Positions 9,246-18,388 of a stretch of 64,000 bases of DNA are shown here, one piece after another (position 1 is the stretch's first letter; every line of letters begins with the position of its first letter). The notes beneath the pieces were generated by a model. That model was not told the DNA's origin, made no database searches, and saw only the letters and a list, made by a program, of their open reading frames with translations. The translations under genes and the position numbers were made by a program. Source of the stretch: CAVVFX01 sp963747535 (GTDB taxonomy: Bacteria; Acidobacteriota; Terriglobia; Bryobacterales; Bryobacteraceae). The stretch is from assembly GCA_963747535.1 (NCBI GenBank), contig CAVVFX010000001.1, positions 1-64,000 on the forward strand, read 5' to 3'.

Positions 9246-12200
9246 GTGTTTTCAGCCGTCTTGATTGCCAATCGCGGCGAAATCGCTCTCCGCGCCATCC
9301 GAACGTTGAAACGGCTCGGGATTCGCAGTATCGTTGTTTATGCCGAATCCGATCGCAATTCCGCGCATGTGCGAGCGGCGGATACCGCCATCGCTCTCGG
9401 TGGCGACAAGCCCGCAGACAGTTATCTCCGCATTGACAAGCTAATCGCGGCTTGCCAACGATCCCAGGCGGAAGCCGTTTTCCCGGGCTATGGCTTCTTA
9501 TCCGAGAGTTCCGAGTTTGCCGCTGCTTGTGAGGCGGCCCGAATCGCTTTTCTCGGCCCCACCCCTGAACAGATCCACAACTTCGGTCTCAAGCATCGCG
9601 CCCGCGAACTTGCCGCTAGAGCCGGTGTGCCGCTCACTCCCGGCACCGGCTTGTTGTCGAGTGTCGAGGATGCTCTGCGGCAGGCCGCATACATTGGTTA
9701 TCCGGTTATGCTCAAGAGCACAGCAGGAGGCGGTGGAATCGGCTTGTCGCGCTGCGAGACTCCCGATGAACTCGCTGTGGCCTACGAAAGCGTAGGCCGG
9801 CTTGAACGCAAATTCTTTCGCGAAGGCGGCGCTTTTGTCGAGCGCGACGTCGGTCACGCCCGCCACATCGAAGTGCAAATTCTTGGCGACGGCCAAGGCA
9901 ACGTCGTTGCCCTCGGCGAGCGCGATTGTTCCATTCAGCGCCGCAATCAGAAAGTCATAGAAGAGACTCCTGCCCCGGGTCTTGACGATGCTAGTCGAAC
10001 CGCCCTGATCGCCGCGGCGACTCAGCTTGGACGCTCAGTCAACTATCGTTCCGTCGGCACAGTGGAGTTTGTCTACGATATCTCTCGCCGTAGCTTTTAC
10101 TTCCTTGAGGTCAATACACGTCTTCAGGTCGAGCATCCCATCACTGAAATGGTCACCGGTCTCGATTTGATTGAGATCATGCTGCGCGTCGGCGCCGGCG
10201 AGACTCTCGATTGGACAATTCTCACCCGTTCTCCCAGCGGTACGGCTATGGAAGTTCGACTCTACGCGGAAAATCCAGCCAGGAATTTTCAGCCCTCGCC
10301 AGGCACCTTGACTGACGTCCATTTTCCCGCGGAGGCAAGAGTTGATACCTGGATCGAAACCGGAACGGAGGTTAGCGCTCATTACGATCCGATGCTCGCT
10401 AAGCTGATCGTGCAGGGTCCTACGCGTGAAGCCGCTCGCTTGAAACTTGTTGCCGCCCTCGCGGCTACGCGCCTGCACGGCATCGCGACGAACCTCGAAT
10501 ACCTGCGCGCGATTGTAGACGATCCCCGCTTCGTTCGCGGCGGTTTAGACACCCGCTTTTTGGATAGTTTCACGTTTCAGCCAAACGCCATCGAAGTCCT
10601 GGAGCCAGGCATCTACTCGACCGTCCAGGATTATCCAGGGCGGTTGGGCCTGTGGAGCATCGGCGTTCCGCCCTCCGGCCCCATGGACGACTACGCCTTT
10701 CGTCTGGCGAACAGAATCGTGGGTAATTCGAGTGAGGCGGCCGGCCTGGAATGTACTCTCGCCGGACCCACCTTGCGTTTCCATTGTGATTCGCTAGTGG
10801 CGCTCACTGGAGCGCCCAGCCTGGCCGAACTCGACGGGCAAATGGTTCGTATGTGGTCTCCGATCCAAGTCAAGGCCGGCCAGACCCTCGCTGTAGGCCG
10901 CGTCACCGCGGGTTGCCGTACCTACCTGGCCGTACGCAACGGCCTCGATGTCCCGCCCTACCTCGGCAGCCGTTCTACTTTTGTGCTGGGCCAGTTCGGA
11001 GGCCACGCCGGGCGAACGTTGCGCGTGGGCGACATGCTGACCATAGCCGATCCGAGTCTTATTGCCTCCACTACGCTTCCGCCGGTGGAGATACCACAGG
11101 CTGCGCCCGCCGAGCTGATACCCGTTTATTCCACGCATTGGGAGATCTCGGTGCTGCATGGTCCCCATAGCGCGCCCGATTACTTTACCCATGAGGCAAT
11201 CGAGGAATTCTTTCGAGCGGAATGGGAAGCGCATTACAACTCCAATCGACTCGGCGTCCGATTGACCGGCCTTAAGCCGTCATGGTCCCGCGATTCCGGC
11301 GGTGAAGCCGGCCTGCACCCTTCGAACGTACATGATTGCGTATACGCTATCGGCAGCATCAACTTTACCGGCGACACTCCCGTGATCCTCACTCGCGACG
11401 GACCCAGCCTGGGCGGGTTTGTTTGCCCAGTAACCATCGCAAGCACCGAATTGTGGAAGGTCGGACAAATCAAGCCGGGGGATCGAATTCACTTCACACC
11501 CATAACCCACGCGCAAGCCGTCGCGCTTGAAGCGGTCCAGGAATCCCGCATACGCACTTTGACTGCCTTGCCGCTCCCATCCTTGCGCGCCACACCTCCG
11601 GCGGTGGCCGACGCTCTTGGGGCAGGCGCTATCCTTGGCAGCCGCGCAGCGAAAAAGCACCATCCCAAAGCGGTCTGTAGACAGGCGGGAGACAACTACA
11701 TTCTCCTCGAATACGGCGAGGATATCCTCGATCTTGCGCTTCGGCTCCGCGTACATCTTCTAATGGAGACAATCCGCTCCGAGAAGCTGCCCATTTGGGA
11801 GCTTTCGCCCGGAGTCCGCTCGTTGCAGATCCGCTACCATGCCACTCGTATTTCACAAGCCGACCTCATGCGCCGCTTGTACGAAATCGAAGATGCGCTG
11901 CCCAGTGTCGACTCGCTGAAACTCCCGACTCGGGTCGTGCACCTGCCTATGGCCTTTCAGGATTCCGCTACCCTGGGCGCGGTCGCGCGCTATAGTGAAA
12001 CCGTGCGCTCCACCGCTCCGTGGCTGCCGAGCAATGCAGAGTTCCTGCGGCGAATCAACGGACTCGGCAGCGTACAGGAGGTCCGCGACATCATCTTTTC
12101 CGCCCGCTACATGGTGCTCGGCTTAGGCGATGTTTATCTGGGCGCGCCCTGTGCCGTTCCAGTCGACCCGCGCCATCGCCTCCTTGGCTCGAAGTACAAT

Positions 12201-12863
12201 CCCGCCCGCACGTTCACTGCGGAAGGGACCGTCGGCATTGGTGGCATGTATATGTGCATTTACGGCATGGATTCTCCCGGCGGCTATCAGCTCATGGGGC
12301 GCACTCTTCCGATCTGGAATAAGTTCGTCAAAAACCCGCAGTTCGCTCCCAACCAACCCTGGCTGCTCCGCTTCTTCGATCAGGTGAGTTTCTATCCGGT
12401 CAACGAGCAAGAGCTAACGGTTGAACGCGAATCTTTTCGCGAGGGTCGCAGTTCCATACAGATCTCCGAAGAAATCTTTGACTGGGCCGCCTATCGCCAA
12501 TTTCTTGAGCTGCACGCCCGGGACATAGCAGAGTTTCGCGCCAGGCAGGGAGCGGCATTCAGGACCGAAGTTGCCCATTGGATGCAGAGCGAACCAGCTC
12601 TTTCCCTACGTTCGGCACCCACGACATCTCTCGAAGCAGAGATTCCCGTAGGACACCACGTATCGGCGCAGATGCACGGCAGCGTCTGGAAAGTGCTCGT
12701 CGCGCCTGGCGAGCGGGTCGAATTCAAGCAGGTCCTGCTGATCATCGAGGCGATGAAGATGGAGGTCGTGGTGTTGGCACCCGTCGCGGGTGTTGTCAAA
12801 TCTTGCGCGTGCAAGGCTGGCCAACCCGTCTCGGCCGGGGACATACTGGCGGTGATTCAATGA
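9246..12863 (+). CDS. Urea carboxylase (biotin-dependent)
   Basis: Carboxylates urea to allophanate with ATP and bicarbonate in the cytoplasm. The 1205-residue chain starts at GTG. Order of domains: biotin carboxylase/ATP-grasp (1-450; MLKSTAGGGGIGL glycine loop, EVNTRLQVEHPITE), the carboxyltransferase halves homologous to KipA (from about 460, PGRLGLWSIGVPPSGPMDD) and KipI (from about 800), then a biotinyl domain with EAMKME and biotin-lysine Lys1171. All parts are present and in frame. Together with the preceding allophanate hydrolase it makes a complete urea amidolyase system as two proteins. The usual urea-carboxylase-associated accessory proteins are not seen nearby. Confidence 0.96.
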   Translation: MFSAVLIANRGEIALRAIRTLKRLGIRSIVVYAESDRNSAHVRAADTAIALGGDKPADSYLRIDKLIAACQRSQAEAVFPGYGFLSESSEFAAACEAARIAFLGPTPEQIHNFGLKHRARELAARAGVPLTPGTGLLSSVEDALRQAAYIGYPVMLKSTAGGGGIGLSRCETPDELAVAYESVGRLERKFFREGGAFVERDVGHARHIEVQILGDGQGNVVALGERDCSIQRRNQKVIEETPAPGLDDASRTALIAAATQLGRSVNYRSVGTVEFVYDISRRSFYFLEVNTRLQVEHPITEMVTGLDLIEIMLRVGAGETLDWTILTRSPSGTAMEVRLYAENPARNFQPSPGTLTDVHFPAEARVDTWIETGTEVSAHYDPMLAKLIVQGPTREAARLKLVAALAATRLHGIATNLEYLRAIVDDPRFVRGGLDTRFLDSFTFQPNAIEVLEPGIYSTVQDYPGRLGLWSIGVPPSGPMDDYAFRLANRIVGNSSEAAGLECTLAGPTLRFHCDSLVALTGAPSLAELDGQMVRMWSPIQVKAGQTLAVGRVTAGCRTYLAVRNGLDVPPYLGSRSTFVLGQFGGHAGRTLRVGDMLTIADPSLIASTTLPPVEIPQAAPAELIPVYSTHWEISVLHGPHSAPDYFTHEAIEEFFRAEWEAHYNSNRLGVRLTGLKPSWSRDSGGEAGLHPSNVHDCVYAIGSINFTGDTPVILTRDGPSLGGFVCPVTIASTELWKVGQIKPGDRIHFTPITHAQAVALEAVQESRIRTLTALPLPSLRATPPAVADALGAGAILGSRAAKKHHPKAVCRQAGDNYILLEYGEDILDLALRLRVHLLMETIRSEKLPIWELSPGVRSLQIRYHATRISQADLMRRLYEIEDALPSVDSLKLPTRVVHLPMAFQDSATLGAVARYSETVRSTAPWLPSNAEFLRRINGLGSVQEVRDIIFSARYMVLGLGDVYLGAPCAVPVDPRHRLLGSKYNPARTFTAEGTVGIGGMYMCIYGMDSPGGYQLMGRTLPIWNKFVKNPQFAPNQPWLLRFFDQVSFYPVNEQELTVERESFREGRSSIQISEEIFDWAAYRQFLELHARDIAEFRARQGAAFRTEVAHWMQSEPALSLRSAPTTSLEAEIPVGHHVSAQMHGSVWKVLVAPGERVEFKQVLLIIEAMKMEVVVLAPVAGVVKSCACKAGQPVSAGDILAVIQ

Positions 12864-12931
12864 TGATTGTCTGCGACGTTACTATCACGAAGGATGGGCT
12901 CTTCTGTCCCATGATGAACAGCTATGCGTGA
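12860..12931 (+). CDS. Possible 23-residue coupling peptide
   Basis: The small frame MMIVCDVTITKDGLFCPMMN... (23 residues) begins with an ATG overlapping the urea carboxylase stop (ATGA) and ends with a TGA that overlaps the start of the GntR gene. It could serve only to couple translation between the two genes. I know no family for it. Confidence 0.25.
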   Translation: MMIVCDVTITKDGLFCPMMNSYA

Positions 12932-13631
12932 GGATCCAAAGCAGAACCTGGCTACTTCCGTGTACGAACAGCTCCGGTCGGAACTCTTCGACTTTCGCCT
13001 GCTTCCTGGCGATCGCTTCAGCGAAATTGAGGTTGCCGAGCGTACCGGCGCCAGCCGCACGCCCGTTCGGCAGGCACTCTACCGGCTGCACAGCGAGGGC
13101 TTTCTGGAAGTCAGGCCGCGCAGCGGCTGGGAAGTGAGACCTCTCAATTTCGGACAGCTCGATGCGTTGTACGAGTTGCGAATCCTGCTCGAGCAAGCTG
13201 CTGTCAAGCGGTTGGCGGCTATGGCGCCGGAACAATTGATCACCGCTTTGGCGCCGTTAGAAGCGCGCTGGCTGATTTCGCCAAAAAAGCGGAGCACCAA
13301 TGCAGCCGAGGTGGCGGCCTGGGACGAAGATTTTCACTGCAGCCTTGTCTCGGCAGCCAACAACGCGGAGTTTATCCGTGTTCACTCGGATGTCACGGAA
13401 AAGATTCGTATCGTGCGCCGTCTTGATTTCACCAAGCCCGCACGAATTCGAGCTACCTATGAGGAACACTCTTCCATCCTCCGAGCGTTACAGCAGCGCG
13501 CTTTTCAAGACGCGGCGGATCAGCTCTCCGTTCACATCGCGAGCTCACAGGCCGAAGTACGAAAGATCACCCTGTACAGGCTACAAAACGCGAGGCAGAG
13601 TCTTGGTACTGACAAGGATATAGTAGGGTAA
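12924..13631 (+). CDS. GntR-family (FCD) transcriptional regulator
   Basis: Regulator of 235 residues. The N-terminal winged helix (about 10-75: VYEQLRSELFDFRLLPGDRFSEIEVAE, GASRTPVRQALYRL) is a standard GntR DNA-binding domain. The all-helical C-terminal FCD ligand domain contains the metal-site residues Asp and His in DEDFHCSLVSAANNAEF, plus His in EEHSSILRAL and LSVHI. It lies between the carboxylase pathway and the urease operon, so it probably controls one or both in response to a urea-pathway metabolite. It is translationally close to the preceding gene. Confidence 0.88.
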   Translation: MREDPKQNLATSVYEQLRSELFDFRLLPGDRFSEIEVAERTGASRTPVRQALYRLHSEGFLEVRPRSGWEVRPLNFGQLDALYELRILLEQAAVKRLAAMAPEQLITALAPLEARWLISPKKRSTNAAEVAAWDEDFHCSLVSAANNAEFIRVHSDVTEKIRIVRRLDFTKPARIRATYEEHSSILRALQQRAFQDAADQLSVHIASSQAEVRKITLYRLQNARQSLGTDKDIVG

Positions 13632-13711
13632 CCTCCTATAGATTGTTTCGATATGGCAACAAAATAAAACTTTCGTTGTATAGTTCGAGCTTGCTACTGT
13701 AACATAGGTTT
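13632..13711 (+). promoter_or_regulatory. Leader/promoter region before ureF
   Basis: This is an 80-base AT-richer gap that separates the regulator from the urease operon. It contains the half-site TTGTATA (about 13,675) resembling the proposed GntR operator. It also has a short inverted pair TGTAACA...TTGTTACA just before the TTG start of ureF (13,697-13,719), which could hide the start site. Both are pattern observations only. Confidence 0.35.
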
Positions 13712-14407
13712 TTGTTACAGTCGGACTTGCCCTGCCTCTCCGTCCTTCAACTCCTTCAACTTGCTGACAGTGCTTTGCCGATCGGTTCGATGGCTCACTC
13801 ATTCGGATTAGAAGCCCTGGTGTTCGACGAAGATATCGAACCTGACGTTCAAAGCTGTCCTTCATCCCTCTGCTGGTATCTGGAGGATATCCTTTCCGAG
13901 TCGCTGCTGGTTGACGCCGTGTTTTGTCGCGAAGCGCATACGCGGGCGCGTCAAGGGGCTCCGATCTTCGATTTGAACCAGCATGCCAGCGCGCTCCGGT
14001 TGGCCCAGGAATCGCGCGAAGCAAGCCTGACGATGGGCCGGCGCTTCGCCGCGCTCGCGGCCGCCCTGCATCCCAGCCCGGCGCTGTCCGACTTGGCGAA
14101 CATGGACGAATTGCATCACTCGGTGGCTTTCGGTTACACGCTCGGGATTCTCGCGATTGACTCCGGTCTCACCGTGAGTGCGTTCATTCACCAATGCGTG
14201 CTCAATATCATTTCCGCCGCGCAGCGACTTCTTCCTCTGGGCCAGATTGAAGCCAACCGGATCGCCTGGAATTTGAAACCTGTTATGCTGGACGCCATGG
14301 AGCAAACTCGGAACCTATCGTTTTCGACAGTTTGCTCGTTCGCTCACTTGCCGGAACTCGAGTCCATGCGGCATTCCTGTTTGCCAACGCGGTTGTTTAT
14401 CAGCTAA
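13712..14407 (+). CDS. ureF: Urease accessory protein UreF
   Basis: Part of the UreD-UreF-UreG complex that delivers nickel to apo-urease. It has 231 residues starting at TTG. The characteristic N-terminal LLQLADSALPIGSMAHSFGLEAL and all-helical body are clear, and EANRIAWNLKPVM matches the conserved C-terminal helix. It is the first gene of the urease operon here, an unusual position, and is followed after 12 bases by ureD. No ureE is present between or beside them. Confidence 0.9.
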   Translation: MLQSDLPCLSVLQLLQLADSALPIGSMAHSFGLEALVFDEDIEPDVQSCPSSLCWYLEDILSESLLVDAVFCREAHTRARQGAPIFDLNQHASALRLAQESREASLTMGRRFAALAAALHPSPALSDLANMDELHHSVAFGYTLGILAIDSGLTVSAFIHQCVLNIISAAQRLLPLGQIEANRIAWNLKPVMLDAMEQTRNLSFSTVCSFAHLPELESMRHSCLPTRLFIS

Positions 14408-14419
14408 TCGGGCTGCTTT

Positions 14420-15325
14420 ATGCCACTCCCGCAACTCCTGGAACGATCTCGGTGCCTTCCGGTAAACACGCGAAAATCGCAAGATTGCACGCCCAGCCGG
14501 CTTGAGTTGAGGTTCACCCTCGACGCCAATTCCACCCGCATGTTTGTACCCGCTCAGGAACCGCCATGGCGCGCCATCCGCGCCTTCCAGAATCCGCAGC
14601 GCCAGGCTGTGGTTCATCTGCACAATGTCTCCGGAGGCATTCTGTCGGGTGACTCACTCCACCTCTCGATTGAAGCCGGAACGTCGACGCGCGTTCAAGT
14701 CACCTCCGTCGGCGCAACGCGAATCTATCGTCACCGCCCCGGCCGCGAGACGGCTCGCCTGTTGACTTCCATTCGCGTCGGCGATGACGCCATGCTGGAA
14801 TATTTGCCCGATGCCGTCATTCCATTCTCGGGTTCGCGCTTCAATCAATCCACGGCTGTATCACTCGGCTCGAATGCTGGGTTCATCGGGTGGGAAACCA
14901 TAGCCGCCGGCCGCATCGCAAGTGGAGAGGAGTTCGATTTCGACTTCTTCCATTCTGAATGCAGCGTTTGCTCCGACACTCGCCCGCTCGTGCTGGAGCG
15001 CTATTCACTGACGCCGTCTGCCAGGGACTCGCGGTCCGTTGCCCGATGGGGCCGGTTTCGCTACTCAGCTACTTTGTACATCTGTCATACCGGAGTCGCG
15101 CAGCCCAAATGGCTTGGCCTCGCGTCCCGTTTGAACGATCATGCCTTCGGACAGATCTCTCACTCGTCGCGCTGGGGCGTCAGTGCCTTGGTTGCCGCAG
15201 GCCTGGTAATTCGCGGTCTGGCGCTCGAAGCACATCAGATTACGACCGGCCTTTATACTTTCTGGGACATGGCCAAACAGGATCTCTGGGGCGAGCCGGC
15301 CGTTCCACCGCGTAAAATCAACTGA
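14420..15325 (+). CDS. ureD: Urease accessory protein UreD (UreH)
   Basis: Scaffold that binds apo-urease and recruits UreF and UreG. It has 301 residues with the family hallmarks VVHLHNVSGGILSGDSL, VTSVGATRIYRHRPG and EYLPDAVIPFSGSRFNQS. It lies 12 bases after ureF and 12 before ureA in the same operon. Confidence 0.93.
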   Translation: MPLPQLLERSRCLPVNTRKSQDCTPSRLELRFTLDANSTRMFVPAQEPPWRAIRAFQNPQRQAVVHLHNVSGGILSGDSLHLSIEAGTSTRVQVTSVGATRIYRHRPGRETARLLTSIRVGDDAMLEYLPDAVIPFSGSRFNQSTAVSLGSNAGFIGWETIAAGRIASGEEFDFDFFHSECSVCSDTRPLVLERYSLTPSARDSRSVARWGRFRYSATLYICHTGVAQPKWLGLASRLNDHAFGQISHSSRWGVSALVAAGLVIRGLALEAHQITTGLYTFWDMAKQDLWGEPAVPPRKIN

Positions 15326-15337
15326 AGACCGACACCC

Positions 15338-15640
15338 ATGCATCTGACCCCGCGTGAACAAGAAAAATTGATGGTCTTTGTCGCCGCCGAAGTTGCCCGC
15401 AGACGTATGGCCCGAGGTCTGAAACTCAACTATCCGGAGGCCATCGCCCTCATCACCGCCGAAATGCTCGAAGCCGCCCGCGACGGCAAAACGGTTGCAG
15501 AGATCATGAGCTTCGGGACTACGATATTGAACCGTGCCGATGTAATGGACGGCGTGTCTGAAATGATCCACGATGTCCAGGTGGAAGCCACATTCCCCGA
15601 CGGGACCAAGCTTGTTACCGTCCATGATCCCATTCAGTAG
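15338..15640 (+). CDS. ureA: Urease gamma subunit
   Basis: Small structural subunit of the nickel urease, 100 residues, full family length. MHLTPREQEKLMVFVAAEVA at the start and LNYPEAIALITAEMLEAARDG are diagnostic. It lies between ureD and ureB in the operon. Confidence 0.97.
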   Translation: MHLTPREQEKLMVFVAAEVARRRMARGLKLNYPEAIALITAEMLEAARDGKTVAEIMSFGTTILNRADVMDGVSEMIHDVQVEATFPDGTKLVTVHDPIQ

Positions 15641-15657
15641 GTTAGAGAGGCACACTG

Positions 15658-15987
15658 ATGATTCCAGGCGAGTATCTACTTGAGTCAGCCCCAATCGTTG
15701 CGAACCAGGGTCGCGACTCGATCACGATTCTGGTGCGCCATACGGGCGACCGGCCCATTCAAGTCGGAAGTCACTATCACTTCTTCGAAGTGAATCGAGC
15801 ATTGACGTTCGATCGCGAAAAGGCGCGAGGCATGCGCCTCAATGTTCCCGCCGGAACCGGTATGCGATTTGAACCGGGAGAAGAGAAACAGGTGCCGCTG
15901 GTTGCCTTTGGAGGCCTGCGGCGCATTTTTGGGCATCAGGGCGGACACCAAGGCAAAATCAACGGGGACACTGGAACGAAATCATGA
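15658..15987 (+). CDS. ureB: Urease beta subunit
   Basis: Structural subunit of 109 residues. MIPGEYLLESAPIVANQGR and VGSHYHFFEVNRALTFDRE are typical, as are VPAGTGMRFEPGEEKQV and the GGLRRIFG end. It overlaps ureC by 4 bases (ATGA), so the two are translationally coupled. Confidence 0.97.
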   Translation: MIPGEYLLESAPIVANQGRDSITILVRHTGDRPIQVGSHYHFFEVNRALTFDREKARGMRLNVPAGTGMRFEPGEEKQVPLVAFGGLRRIFGHQGGHQGKINGDTGTKS

Positions 15988-17708
15988 GCTTATCGGTCGA
16001 CCGCCGGGCTTATGCCGACTTTTATGGGCCTACCGTAGGCGATCGTGTCCGCCTCGCGGACACCGCCCTCATTGTCGAAATCGAAAAAGACTTCACCGTG
16101 TATGGTGACGAGATCACCTTCGGCGGCGGAAAAGTCATCCGCGACGGAATGGGGCAGAACAGCCACATGTCGAGGCGTGACAACCCCGGCGTTCTCGATC
16201 TTGTCATAACCAACGCGATTATCATCGATCACTGGGGAATTGTAAAAGGTGACATCGGTGTTCGAGACGGCCGCATAGTAAAAGTGGGTAAGGCGGGGAA
16301 TCCCGACACCATGGACGGCGTCGATCCCGACCTCGTGGTTGGCGCGGCGACCGAAGTCATCGCGGGCGAGAACATGATCGTCACCGCCGGATGCATCGAC
16401 AGCCATATTCATTTCATCTCCCCGCAACAGATCTACGAAGCCCTTTCGAATGGAACCACTACCATGATCGGCGGCGGCACCGGTCCGGCGACCGGTACCA
16501 ACGCGACAACCTGCACGGCTGGCGAATGGAACATCGCGCGTATGCTCGAAGCCGTCGAGAACTTTCCCATGAACTTCGGCCTTCTGGGCAAAGGAAATGT
16601 CTCGAGTGCCGCCCCGCTTGAAGAACAGATTGCTGCCGGCGCTTGCGGCCTCAAGCTTCACGAGGATTGGGGCAGCACTCCAGCGGCCATCGATAGCTGC
16701 CTGTCGGTGGCGGATCGGTACGACGTACAGGTCGCCATTCACACCGACACCATCAACGAGGCGGGATATGTGGACGACACCATCGCGGCAATCGCCGGCC
16801 GGACAATCCACACTTATCACACCGAAGGCGCTGGCGGCGGCCATGCTCCCGATATCATCCGAATCGCCGCGGAGCAGAACGTCTTACCTTCATCCACCAA
16901 TCCAACGCGCCCGCTAACCATCAACACCATCGCGGAACATCTCGACATGTTGATGGTGTGCCACCACTTAAACCCGTTGGTGCCCGAGGACGTGGCATTC
17001 GCTGAAAGCCGAATTCGCCGGGAGACCATTGCAGCCGAAGATATCCTCCATGACCTTGGAGTATTTAGCATGATTTCGAGCGACTCCCAGGCGATGGGCC
17101 GCATCGGTGAAGTGACCACCCGTACCTGGCAGACAGCTCATAAGATGAAATTGCAGCGGGGCCCTTTGCCCGGCGATTCCGAGCGCAACGACAATCTTCG
17201 CGCGCGCCGATATATCGCTAAATACACCATCAACCCGGCACTGACTCACGGTATGGCATCCACCGTTGGATCGATCGAGCCTGGCAAACTCGCCGATCTG
17301 GTCTTGTGGAAGCCGGCCTTTTTCGGCGCCAAGCCGGAAATGGTGATCAAGGGCGGCTTGATCGCGTGGAGCGTGATGGGAGATGCCAACGCCTCCATCC
17401 CGACGCCGCAACCGGTGCTTTATCGGCCCATGTTCGGAGCTTTCGGCAGTGCGCCTTACTCTACTGCCGTTACCTTCACGTCCCAGTCCGCGATCGACGC
17501 TGGTATTCCCGCTCGTCTTGGTCTTCGCAGGCGCACCGTAGCGGTGAAGAACTGCCGTACGATCGCGAAGCGCGACATGATACTGAATGACGCAACTCCA
17601 AAGCTCGAAGTCGATGCGGAGACCTATGAGGTCCGCGCCGACGGCAAACTTCTTACTTGCGAACCCGTAAGCGAACTCCCGCTCACCCAAAGGTATTTTC
17701 TTTTCTAG
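15984..17708 (+). CDS. ureC: Urease alpha (catalytic) subunit
   Basis: Hydrolyses urea to ammonia and carbamate in the cytoplasm. It has 574 residues. All nickel-site and active-site residues are present: His141 and His143 (SHIHF), the carbamylated Lys224 (GLKLHEDWG), His253, His279, Cys326-His327 in the mobile flap (MVCHHL), and Asp367 (SSDSQAMGR). Each is offset by +7 from the Klebsiella enzyme as I remember it, so nothing is missing. It overlaps ureB by 4 bases and is followed by ureG. Confidence 0.98.
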   Translation: MSLSVDRRAYADFYGPTVGDRVRLADTALIVEIEKDFTVYGDEITFGGGKVIRDGMGQNSHMSRRDNPGVLDLVITNAIIIDHWGIVKGDIGVRDGRIVKVGKAGNPDTMDGVDPDLVVGAATEVIAGENMIVTAGCIDSHIHFISPQQIYEALSNGTTTMIGGGTGPATGTNATTCTAGEWNIARMLEAVENFPMNFGLLGKGNVSSAAPLEEQIAAGACGLKLHEDWGSTPAAIDSCLSVADRYDVQVAIHTDTINEAGYVDDTIAAIAGRTIHTYHTEGAGGGHAPDIIRIAAEQNVLPSSTNPTRPLTINTIAEHLDMLMVCHHLNPLVPEDVAFAESRIRRETIAAEDILHDLGVFSMISSDSQAMGRIGEVTTRTWQTAHKMKLQRGPLPGDSERNDNLRARRYIAKYTINPALTHGMASTVGSIEPGKLADLVLWKPAFFGAKPEMVIKGGLIAWSVMGDANASIPTPQPVLYRPMFGAFGSAPYSTAVTFTSQSAIDAGIPARLGLRRRTVAVKNCRTIAKRDMILNDATPKLEVDAETYEVRADGKLLTCEPVSELPLTQRYFLF

Positions 17709-17713
17709 AAATT

Positions 17714-18388
17714 ATGTCTGACTCTCAACGAGCCTTTCGAATCGGGGTCGCCGGTCCCGTGGGCAGCGGCAAAACAGCTCTGGTGGATCGCCTTTGCCGG
17801 CGCCTGCATGATCGGCTAAGTATTGCTGCGGTAACTAACGATATCTACACTCGGGAGGATGCCGAGTTTCTAGTTCGCGAGGGCGCGTTACCTTCCGAGC
17901 GGGTACGTGGAGTGGAAACGGGTGGCTGCCCGCACGCGGCCATCCGGGAAGATTGCTCCATGAACCTCGAGGCCATCGCCGATCTCGAACACACTCTCGG
18001 GCGGCTCGATATTGTTTTCATCGAGAGCGGAGGAGATAACCTGGCCGCGGCATTCAGCCCCGATCTCGCGGATGCATCCATCTACGTCATTGACGTATCC
18101 GGTGGAGATAAGATCCCCCGCAAAGGGGGGCCGGGCATTATGCGCTCTGACCTGTTGGTGATCAACAAGATTGACCTTGCGCCGTACGTAGGGGCTTCGT
18201 TGGAAGTCATGGACCGGGATGCCCGCAGGATGCGTGGCTCGCGGCCGTTCGTCTTCACTAACCTAAAAACGGAAGAAGGCCTCGCCACTGTTGTTGAATG
18301 GGTGCTCGAACAGATCAAGCTACCTCGCCGTGAACTATTCGATGCTGCAAGCTACGTAAGTCCACGCAAGCACTCCCATGCCCACTAA
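17714..18388 (+). CDS. ureG: Urease accessory GTPase UreG
   Basis: GTPase that powers nickel insertion into urease. I choose ATG 17,714, giving 224 residues; the longer frame from 17,657 lies inside ureC. P-loop GPVGSGKT (14-21), the ESGGDNL switch and LLVINKIDLAPYVG (guanine specificity) are present. The nickel-binding Cys-Pro-His of the family is present in GGCPHAAIRED. The C-terminus ends in RKHSHAH, a short histidine tail that could help hold nickel in the absence of UreE; that role is inference. It is the last gene of the urease operon. Confidence 0.96.
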   Translation: MSDSQRAFRIGVAGPVGSGKTALVDRLCRRLHDRLSIAAVTNDIYTREDAEFLVREGALPSERVRGVETGGCPHAAIREDCSMNLEAIADLEHTLGRLDIVFIESGGDNLAAAFSPDLADASIYVIDVSGGDKIPRKGGPGIMRSDLLVINKIDLAPYVGASLEVMDRDARRMRGSRPFVFTNLKTEEGLATVVEWVLEQIKLPRRELFDAASYVSPRKHSHAH

